From: Burkholderiales bacterium 70-64
GTDB lineage: Bacteria; Pseudomonadota; Gammaproteobacteria; Burkholderiales; Burkholderiaceae_E
NCBI GenBank assembly: GCA_001898645.1
Contig: MKUQ01000014.1
Location: 124,001-188,000 of the forward strand
Direction: 5' to 3'
DNA: 64,000 nucleotides
Under the pieces are notes generated by a model. That model saw nothing but the letters and a program-made list of their open reading frames with translations. It did no database searches and was not told the DNA's origin. Position numbers and translations under genes: made by a program. Position 1 is the first letter of the stretch, and every line of letters begins with the position of its first letter. Shown in pieces: positions 27,444 to 35,324 of the stretch.

Positions 27444-28461
27444 AGGCAATCGGGTCGCCGGGCTGGGGGTAGGGCTGGTCGCGGAACAGCCCGTTGGCGA
27501 GGTTGTGCGGGTGGTGCGCGGCCTCGAGGAAGTCGAGCACCGGCGTGAGGCAGGCATCGCAGGCGAGCGCCGCCCCGGCCCACTCGTCGCGCGTGCGTTC
27601 GGCGAAGCGGGCGGCGAAGCGCTCGGTGGCAGCCGGCCATGACGCGGGCCGGTACTGGTCGGCAGCGTCGATCTCGCCGGCCAGGCCGGTGACCTCCAGC
27701 AGCTGCGCATAGAACTTCGGCTCGAGCGCGCCTACCGCCACGAAGCGCTCGTCGGCGCAGCGGTAGACGCGGTAGAAGGGCATCGCTCCGTCGAGCAGGT
27801 TGTCGGCGCGCTGCAGGTTCCACGCCCCGCCGGCGATCAGGCCGTAGAACATCGGCGTGAGCCCGACCGTGCCGGCGAGGATGCTGGTCTCGGCCACCCC
27901 GCCGCGCCGGGTGACGGAGCGCTGCAGCAGCCGCGCCAGCACCCCGAGCAGCAGGTGCATGGCCCCGCCGCCGAAATCCGCCACCACGTTCAGCGGGACC
28001 ACCGGCGCCTCCCGCGTGCCGATGGCGTGCAGCACGCCGGAGATCGCCAGGTAGTTGATGTCGTGCCCGGCGCGCTCGGCCAGCTCGCCCGCGCTGCCCC
28101 AGCCCGAGAGCCGGCCGATGACCAGGCGCGGATGCGTCTCGAGCAGGCGCGCCGGCGCGAGGCCGAGGCGCTCGAGGACGCCGGGCCGGAAGCCCTCGAG
28201 CAGCACGTCGGCGTCGTCGAGCTCGCGCTGCAGCGCGGCGAGCCCTTCCGGCTGCTTGAGGTCGAGCGAGCGGGTGCGCTTGCCGGCGTTGAGCAGGTCG
28301 TATTCGGGGGCGACGTGCACGCCCAGTCCGGGATCGGCCGGCGGCGAGATGCGCAGCACGTCGGCGCCGAGCGAGCGCAGCGTCTGGCCGGCGTAGGGCA
28401 CCGGGCCGATGGCGTGGAGTTCGACGACCTTCAGGCCGGACAGGGGAGGCGTGACATTCAT
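27436..28461 (-). CDS. CaiB/BaiF CoA-transferase family protein, alpha-methylacyl-CoA racemase-like
   Basis: A 341-residue protein of the CaiB/BaiF class III family. H133 in ERAGHDINYLAISG and D162 in VVADFGGGAMHLL match the catalytic pair of alpha-methylacyl-CoA racemase, so racemisation of 2-methylacyl-CoA thioesters is more likely than CoA transfer; such enzymes serve degradation of branched-chain acids. The start MNVTPPLSGLKVVELHAIGP is canonical. The 3' end overlaps the acetyltransferase gene by eight bases on the opposite strand. Confidence 0.85.
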   Translation of the reverse strand: MNVTPPLSGLKVVELHAIGPVPYAGQTLRSLGADVLRISPPADPGLGVHVAPEYDLLNAGKRTRSLDLKQPEGLAALQRELDDADVLLEGFRPGVLERLGLAPARLLETHPRLVIGRLSGWGSAGELAERAGHDINYLAISGVLHAIGTREAPVVPLNVVADFGGGAMHLLLGVLARLLQRSVTRRGGVAETSILAGTVGLTPMFYGLIAGGAWNLQRADNLLDGAMPFYRVYRCADERFVAVGALEPKFYAQLLEVTGLAGEIDAADQYRPASWPAATERFAARFAERTRDEWAGAALACDACLTPVLDFLEAAHHPHNLANGLFRDQPYPQPGDPIAFS

Positions 28462-28501
28462 GGGCGTGGCGGTTGCGGTGGATGGAGGCGATGCCGATAG
28501 C

Positions 28502-30046
28502 CTACACGCGAGCCGATCTCCCTGTTTCACTGGACTGGCGTGCGACCGTGTCGGCGTCGAGCGCACGGCGGTAGCCGGCCGCCTCGGCCACGCGCTGCGC
28601 GCCGATCGCCGTCTCGCCGGTGAGGTCGGCAATGGTGCGCGCCAGCTTTTGCACCCGGTGCAGCGCGCGCGAAGACCAGTGGCACTGGCGCGCCACCCGG
28701 CGCAGCAGCGCAGCCGCCGGCGCCTCGAGCGCGCAGTGGCGGTCGATCTCCGGCGGTGAGAGGAAGGCGTTGGGCCGGCCCTGCCGCGCGAGCTGGCGCT
28801 CGCGTGCCCGCGCCACGCGCTCGGCGATCGCCGCGCTCGGCTCGCCGTCGGCGCGCTGCATGAGCTGCCCCTCGTCGACCGGGTGCACCGTGATCAACAG
28901 GTCGATACGATCGAGCAGCGGCCCCGACAGGCGCGCCTGGTAGCGCCGCACCTGCTCGGGCGTGCAGCGGCAGCGTTCGCTTCCCAGATACCCGCACGGG
29001 CATGGGTTCATCGCCGCCACCAGCTGGAAGCGCGCCGGGAACTCCACCTGGCGCGCGGCGCGTGCGATGGCGATGCGGCCGGTCTCGAGCGGCTCGCGCA
29101 GGGCTTCGAGCACGGCGCGCCCGAACTCGGGCAGCTCGTCCAGGAACAGCACGCCGTGGTGCGCCAGGCTGGCTTCGCCGGGCCGCGGATTCGCCCCGCC
29201 ACCCACGATGGCGGCCGCCGAGGCGCCGTGGTGCGGTGCACGGAACGGACGCCGTCCCCAGTCGGCCGGCTCGAACGGGCCTGCCAGCCCGGCCAGCGCC
29301 GCGGTCTCGAGCGCCTCCTCGGGGGTCAGCGGCGTCTGGATGGTCGGCAGGCACTGCGCCAGCAGCGACTTGCCGGCGCCGGGCGGCCCCACCATGAGCA
29401 GGTTGTGCGCGCCGGCCGCAGCGATCTCGAGCGCGCGCTTGGCGCCCGCTTGCCCCTTGACGTCGCGGAAGTCGAGCCCGGCCGGCGGCGCAGCTGCGCG
29501 CGGGCGCGCTTCGATGCGCTCGAGCGGGCTCGCCCCGGCCAGGTGCGCCGCCACGCCGGCGAGGTCGACGGCGCCGAGCAGGCGTGCGCCATCGACCAGC
29601 GCGGCCTCCTCGCCGTTGGCCGCCGGCAGCAGCAGCGTCGGCGGACGTTCGCCGCGCACCACCGCGAGCGCCATCGCCAGCGCGCCGCGGATCGGCCTGA
29701 TCGAGCCGGTGAGCGAGAGCTCGCCGACGAACTCGATCGCCTCGAGCGGCTCGGCCGGCACCTGTCCGCTGGCCGCGAGGATGCCGACGGCGATTGGCAG
29801 GTCGAAGCGCCCGGATTCCTTCGGCAGGTCGGCCGGCGCGAGGTTGACCGTGAGGCGGCGGTTGGGGAAGTCGAAGCCGGTGTGCAGCAGTGCCGCGCGC
29901 ACCCGGTCGCGGCTCTCGCGCACCTCGGCCTCGGGCAGGCCGACGATGTGGAAGGCGGGCAGGCCATTGCCCAGGTGCACCTCGACGCGCACTTCGGGAG
30001 CCTGCATGCCGACCAGGGCACGGGAGCGGACGACGGCCAGCGACAT
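28502..30046 (-). CDS. comM: YifB/ComM family magnesium-chelatase-like AAA ATPase
   Basis: A 514-residue AAA ATPase of the ComM (YifB) family, a hexameric branch-migration helicase that helps integrate DNA taken up by transformation. An N-terminal Lon-protease-like domain (residues 1-~170) precedes Walker A GPPGAGKS at 220-227, a Walker B LFLDELPEF region and the Mg-chelatase C-terminal part. The length agrees with E. coli YifB (about 506). In other betaproteobacteria it is also found close to ubiK, as here. Competence genes are otherwise absent from this window. Confidence 0.9.
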   Translation of the reverse strand: MSLAVVRSRALVGMQAPEVRVEVHLGNGLPAFHIVGLPEAEVRESRDRVRAALLHTGFDFPNRRLTVNLAPADLPKESGRFDLPIAVGILAASGQVPAEPLEAIEFVGELSLTGSIRPIRGALAMALAVVRGERPPTLLLPAANGEEAALVDGARLLGAVDLAGVAAHLAGASPLERIEARPRAAAPPAGLDFRDVKGQAGAKRALEIAAAGAHNLLMVGPPGAGKSLLAQCLPTIQTPLTPEEALETAALAGLAGPFEPADWGRRPFRAPHHGASAAAIVGGGANPRPGEASLAHHGVLFLDELPEFGRAVLEALREPLETGRIAIARAARQVEFPARFQLVAAMNPCPCGYLGSERCRCTPEQVRRYQARLSGPLLDRIDLLITVHPVDEGQLMQRADGEPSAAIAERVARARERQLARQGRPNAFLSPPEIDRHCALEAPAAALLRRVARQCHWSSRALHRVQKLARTIADLTGETAIGAQRVAEAAGYRRALDADTVARQSSETGRSARV

Positions 30047-30212
30047 GGGGAAATCAACGGCCGACCGGCGGGCCGCGCAGTGCCATGGGGCGAACGCCCT
30101 ACTGTAATCGGCGAAGGATGGCTCGCGCAGCGTCGCGCCTCGGCCATCGGTATCGGCCGCAAGGCCAGGATCGGCCGGTGCGGCCGCCGGCGCCCGGCCG
30201 GCGAGCCGGAAG

Positions 30213-30446
30213 TCAGTCGCCTTGCGCGAGCCGCTTCTCGATCTGGTCGACGCGCTCCTGCAGGCGCGCCAGGCGCTCGAGCTGCGCCTCGAATTCGTCG
30301 CGCGTGACCAGGTCGACGCGCTGGAAGGTCTGCGCGAGCAGGGCCTTCATGTTGCGCTCGATGTCGGCGGCCGGGCTGTTGCGCAGCAGCTCGGACACGC
30401 GCGATTGCAGCTCGTCGAACAGCGATCGGGGCGGTGCGGTCTCCAT
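30213..30446 (-). CDS. ubiK: Ubiquinone biosynthesis accessory factor UbiK
   Basis: A 77-residue coiled-coil protein of the YqiC/UbiK (BMFP) family, which assists the soluble complex for aerobic ubiquinone synthesis. The pattern LFDELQSRVSELLRNSPAADIERNMKALLAQTFQRVDLVTRDEFEAQ and the C-terminal leucine-rich coiled coil are diagnostic. The length is typical (about 75-100). In many proteobacteria it lies near glnK-amtB, which begins 204 bases away on the opposite strand here. It is upstream of comM on the same strand with a 166-base gap. Confidence 0.88.
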   Translation of the reverse strand: METAPPRSLFDELQSRVSELLRNSPAADIERNMKALLAQTFQRVDLVTRDEFEAQLERLARLQERVDQIEKRLAQGD

Positions 30447-30516
30447 GAATTCAGTCTAGCACGCCGGCTTCCCCGCACTGTCGCGGTGCATCGTCCCGCT
30501 GCGCGCCGCCAGGCAC

Positions 30517-30533
30517 TGCACCGCCGCGGCACA
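30517..30533 (+). promoter_or_regulatory. Putative NtrC half-palindrome upstream of torF-glnK-amtB
   Basis: TGCACC-GCCGC-GGCACA resembles the NtrC consensus TGCACC-N5-GGTGCA, with one perfect half and four of six matches in the other. It lies about 100 bases upstream of the inferred transcription start, a normal enhancer distance. Confidence 0.4.
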
Positions 30534-30596
30534 CGGATATGCCCATGCATGCACCAGGGAGAGGCCGGCACACACACGTATCGCCCGCCGTCGGCC

Positions 30597-30612
30597 TGGC
30601 ACGGGAAATGCA
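30597..30612 (+). promoter_or_regulatory. Sigma-54 promoter of torF-glnK-amtB
   Basis: TGGCACGGGAAATGCA carries GG and GC exactly ten bases apart and the full TGGCAC -24 element; the -12 element ATGCA differs by one base from TTGCA. Transcription would begin near 30623, about 27 bases before the torF ATG. Nitrogen control of glnK-amtB by RpoN and NtrC is standard in proteobacteria. Confidence 0.7.
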
Positions 30613-30649
30613 TGAACCCCTGCGCAACGGAACCCATGGAGCGTGCCCG

Positions 30650-31796
<1,147 letters not shown>

Positions 31797-31828
31797 GCGC
31801 GCCGGCTCGCGAACTGGAGCGATTCCCG

Positions 31829-33220
31829 ATGAGAACGAAGCTGATGGGCCGCAGCGCAGTGGGCTGCCTCGCGCTGTCGATGGCATCGCTGGCGGCGGCC
31901 GCGACGCCCGTGCCCGACAAGGGCGACGTGGCCTGGATGAGCGTGGCGACGCTGCTGGTGATCATGATGACGATCCCCGGCCTGGCGCTGTTCTACGGCG
32001 GCCTGGTGCGCGCCAAGAACATGCTCTCGATCCTGATGCAGGTGCTGGTGGTGTTCTCGCTGATCGTCGTGCTGTGGGCGGTGTACGGCTACTCGCTCGC
32101 CTTCGGCGGCGACGGCGCCTTCTACGGCGACTTCTCGAAGATCTTCCTCAAGGGCATCACATCCGAATCGGTCGCGGCGACCTTCAGCAAGGGCGTGGTC
32201 ATTCCCGAGCTGAGCTACATGGCGTTCCAGGCGACGTTCGCGGCGATCACCTGCGCGCTGATCGTGGGCGCCTTCGCCGAGCGCGCGCGCTTCTCGGCGG
32301 TGCTGCTGTTCTCGGTGCTGTGGTTCACCTTCTGCTACATCCCGATCGCGCATGCCGTGTGGTACTGGGCCGGCCCCGACGCGATCACCGACGCCAAGTC
32401 GCTCGAGGCGGTCAGCGCCGGCGCCGGCTTCATGTGGGCGCGCGGCGCGCTCGACTTCGCCGGCGGCACGGTGGTGCACATCAACGCCGGCGTGGCCGGC
32501 CTGGTCGGGGCGCTGGTGATCGGCAAGCGCATCGGCTACGGCCGCGAGTCGATGGCGCCGCATTCGCTGGTGATGACGATGATCGGCGCCTCACTGCTGT
32601 GGGTCGGCTGGTTCGGCTTCAACGCCGGGTCGAACCTGGAGGCCAACGGGGCCACGGCGCTCGCCTTTGCCAACACGCTGATCGCCACCGCCGCGGCCAC
32701 CGTGTCGTGGACCTTCGGCGAATGGCTGGGCAAGGGCCAGCCCTCGATGCTGGGCGCTGCCTCGGGCGCGGTGTCGGGCCTGGTGGCGATCACGCCGGCG
32801 TGCGGCTTCGTGGGGCCGATGGGCGCGCTGGTGATCGGGCTGGTGGCGGGCCTGGTGTGCCTGTGGGGCGTCAACGGCCTGAAGCGCCTGATCGGCGCCG
32901 ACGATGCGCTCGACGTGTTCGGCGTGCACGGCGTGGGCGGCGTGGTGGGCGCGCTGCTCACCGGCGTGTTCGCCGCGCCCGCGCTCGGCGGCACCGGCGT
33001 GTACGACTACGTCGCCAACGCCGTGGCGGGCGACTACTCGATCGGCGGACAGCTGCTGGTGCAGCTCGAGGCCGTGCTGCTGACGGTCGCCTGGTCGGCG
33101 GTGGTGGCCTGGATCGCGTTCAAGCTGGTCGACCTGCTGCTCGGGCTGCGCGTGCCAGAGGACGAGGAGCGCCAGGGGCTGGACATCACCTCGCACGGCG
33201 AGACCGCGTACCATCAATGA
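31829..33220 (+). CDS. amtB: Ammonium transporter AmtB
   Basis: Inner-membrane ammonium channel of 463 residues. A cleaved signal peptide (about residues 1-24) is followed by eleven predicted helices. The twin pore histidines are H217 (FAGGTVVHINAG) and H367 (DVFGVHGVGG), and D209 lies in the preceding selectivity region. The ATG at 31829 is chosen for its GGAG site; a GTG at 31793 overlapping the glnK stop would lack a normal signal start. GlnK should block this channel under nitrogen excess. Confidence 0.95.
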   Translation: MRTKLMGRSAVGCLALSMASLAAAATPVPDKGDVAWMSVATLLVIMMTIPGLALFYGGLVRAKNMLSILMQVLVVFSLIVVLWAVYGYSLAFGGDGAFYGDFSKIFLKGITSESVAATFSKGVVIPELSYMAFQATFAAITCALIVGAFAERARFSAVLLFSVLWFTFCYIPIAHAVWYWAGPDAITDAKSLEAVSAGAGFMWARGALDFAGGTVVHINAGVAGLVGALVIGKRIGYGRESMAPHSLVMTMIGASLLWVGWFGFNAGSNLEANGATALAFANTLIATAAATVSWTFGEWLGKGQPSMLGAASGAVSGLVAITPACGFVGPMGALVIGLVAGLVCLWGVNGLKRLIGADDALDVFGVHGVGGVVGALLTGVFAAPALGGTGVYDYVANAVAGDYSIGGQLLVQLEAVLLTVAWSAVVAWIAFKLVDLLLGLRVPEDEERQGLDITSHGETAYHQ

Positions 33221-33275
33221 GTTGCCGTCGGAACACCGGAGGCTGCCGGAGTTGAATCGAGCCCGCGCCGCGGCC

Positions 33276-33665
33276 ATGCCGACCGCCTCGCACCGCCCGC
33301 TGCGCACCTTCCTGCGGCGGGCGGTGCCTGCCTTGCTCGCCCTCGCGCTGGCGATGCTGGCGCGCTATGCGGTCGTCGAGCCGCCCTCGATCGCGCATGC
33401 CTGCGACCCCGCTCCGTGGGACGGCGCGTGCGCGGCGCGGACGCTGCTCATCGCCAGCTTCGCCACGCAGGGCATAGGCTGGGTAGCGCTCGCGGCGGGC
33501 GCGTGGGCGAGCCTCACCCGGCGCGCTTTCGCCGCGCAGTGCGCGCTGGCGGCAGGCGCTGCCGGCCTGGTGCTCTATTCCTTCGAGCCCGCGGTGCTGG
33601 GCGTGCTCGCCGGCATGCTGGTGCTGCTGCGCGTGCCGGCCGGCATGAGGCAGGCACCGGCGTAG
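33276..33665 (+). CDS. Small membrane protein, function unknown
   Basis: A hypothetical protein of about 129 residues with three to four hydrophobic segments (LLALALAMLARYAVV, ASFATQGIGWVALAAGAWASL, ALAAGAAGLVLYSFEPAVLGVLAGMLVLL) and two cysteines in the first outside loop (ACDPAPWDGACAAR). The start is uncertain: ATG 33276 is given, but TTG 33252 or 33222 would extend it. Its last 91 bases overlap the convergent GH17 gene, so one of the two ends may be wrong. The membrane pattern is coherent enough to call it real. Confidence 0.6.
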   Translation: MPTASHRPLRTFLRRAVPALLALALAMLARYAVVEPPSIAHACDPAPWDGACAARTLLIASFATQGIGWVALAAGAWASLTRRAFAAQCALAAGAAGLVLYSFEPAVLGVLAGMLVLLRVPAGMRQAPA

Positions 33666-35272
33666 AGCGCCAGCCCGAGCAGGAAGGCGAGCGCCTCGCG
33701 GTTGGCCAGGGTCTCCATCCACAGCACGGGCAGGGCACCCAGGACGATCACCACGCCGAGGGCGCGTTCCTCGCGCGCATCGGTGGGCAGGCGCACGCCG
33801 CGCGCCGCCAGCAGCAGCGCCGCGCCCAGCGGCACCGCGAACGCCGGCCACGGAAAGCTGCGATAGCGCGCATCGAACACCAGCAGCAGCACCGTCGCGG
33901 CGGCGCAGAACAGGAAGGCGAAGCGCAGCAGCGAGAGGGCGCCGGCGGCATCGATGCGCCGCTGTCGCGTCCAGCCGCTCACCAGGGCATGAATGCCCGG
34001 CGCAGTCGCGCCGGCGCGGATGCCCGCGGCCGGGCCGAGCGCGAGCCAGCCGTACGCCACGGCGAGCAGCGCGCCGAGCGCCGCGACCGTCCAGCCGAAG
34101 GCGCCGGCCTGCCATGCCAGCGCGTGGCGCCATTGCGCGACGAGCACGCCGCCCACGGCCGCGCCGGCGAGCGCCCCGGCCAACGCGCCGGCCAGCGCTG
34201 CGCGCACGCGCCGGCCGGCGCCGGGCGCGTGCCGGCCCGCCAGCGCCGCCGCCGCGCCGAAGCCGAGCGCGCCCAGCGCCATGCCGAGCAGGCCGTCGCG
34301 CCAGCGCGGGTCCTCGCGAACCGGGCCGTGCCACGGGAACGCGGCTGCGCCGTCGCGCGTGTACAGGCCCCAATAGCCGCCCATCGCGCCTTCGAGGTGC
34401 CGCTTCCAGGGCTGGTCGAAGGCTTCGATCAGGTTGTACGGCAATTGCTCGCGCTGGGCCGCGCGGGTGAACTCGCGCACGAAGCGCGCCTGCTCGACGC
34501 GGCCGGGCACCGCCTCGCCGCGGGCGCGCCCGGCGCGCGGCCAGCCCGTCTCGCCGATCAGGATCGGTCGTCCCGGCAGTGCGTCCTGGGCCAGCCGATA
34601 AGTGGCGGTCACATGCGTCACCGCCTGGTCGATGCCGACCGGCTCGTCTTCCCAGTAGGGCAGGATGTGGATGGTGACGAAGTCGACCGCGCCGGCCAGC
34701 CGCGGATGCTCGAGCCAGAACTCCCACACGTCTGCGTAGGTGACCGGTATCGCCAGCGCGCTGCGCGCCTGCGTGATGAGCGCCCGCAGCTCGGCCTCCG
34801 GCAGCTCGCGCCGCAGCAGCACCTCGTTGCCGACCACGAGCGCGCGGATCGCCGAAGGCTCGGCGCGCACCAGCTCGATGGCGCGCGCCAGCTCGCGGCG
34901 GTTGCGCTCGCGCTCGCGGCCTATCCATACGCCGAGCAGCACCTCCATGCCCAGCTCGCGCGCCACGGCAGGCACCTGATCGAGCCCCTGGTCGATCGAA
35001 TACGTGCGCACGCAGCCGGTGCGCGTCGCGAGCAGACGCAGGTCGGCCTCGATGCGCTGGCGCGCGATGCGCAGCGAGGGATCGAAGGGCGTTTCACCGG
35101 GCAGCCGGAACGGCGCGTACGACAGGCACTCGATCCGCTCTCCCGCCGGCTCGGGCAGCGCGTGCAGGCGGCCCTGCTGCAGCCAGTAGCCGAGCACCGC
35201 CGCGGCGAACGCGACGAGCAGCAGCCATTCGCGCAGCGTAGGCCCGGCGCGTGCAGCGGGGGCTTCGGCCAT
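33575..35272 (-). CDS. Membrane-bound GH17 family beta-glucan hydrolase or transglycosylase
   Basis: A protein of 565 residues with an N-terminal membrane anchor (about 14-31), a glycoside hydrolase family 17 domain and about eight C-terminal membrane helices from residue ~320. The GH17 acid/base is E150 (VVGNEVLLRREL) and the nucleophile E241 (ILIGETGWPRAGR), both intact, so activity on beta-1,3-glucan is likely in the periplasm. It is paralogous to the GH17 half of the protein encoded just across the divergent start region. The two probably share a substrate; this one lacks the glycosyltransferase domain. Confidence 0.85.
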   Translation of the reverse strand: MAEAPAARAGPTLREWLLLVAFAAAVLGYWLQQGRLHALPEPAGERIECLSYAPFRLPGETPFDPSLRIARQRIEADLRLLATRTGCVRTYSIDQGLDQVPAVARELGMEVLLGVWIGRERERNRRELARAIELVRAEPSAIRALVVGNEVLLRRELPEAELRALITQARSALAIPVTYADVWEFWLEHPRLAGAVDFVTIHILPYWEDEPVGIDQAVTHVTATYRLAQDALPGRPILIGETGWPRAGRARGEAVPGRVEQARFVREFTRAAQREQLPYNLIEAFDQPWKRHLEGAMGGYWGLYTRDGAAAFPWHGPVREDPRWRDGLLGMALGALGFGAAAALAGRHAPGAGRRVRAALAGALAGALAGAAVGGVLVAQWRHALAWQAGAFGWTVAALGALLAVAYGWLALGPAAGIRAGATAPGIHALVSGWTRQRRIDAAGALSLLRFAFLFCAAATVLLLVFDARYRSFPWPAFAVPLGAALLLAARGVRLPTDAREERALGVVIVLGALPVLWMETLANREALAFLLGLALYAGACLMPAGTRSSTSMPASTPSTAGSKE

Positions 35273-35324
35273 GGTTGCCGCACAGCCTGGGCTAGACTCT
35301 TTTCGCATGAGGATCCTTCTCGAC

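Noticed and set aside
35275-35298. A promoter TTGCCG / TAGACT before the ndvB-like gene
   Set aside because: The two hexamers are only 12 bases apart, too close for a sigma-70 promoter.
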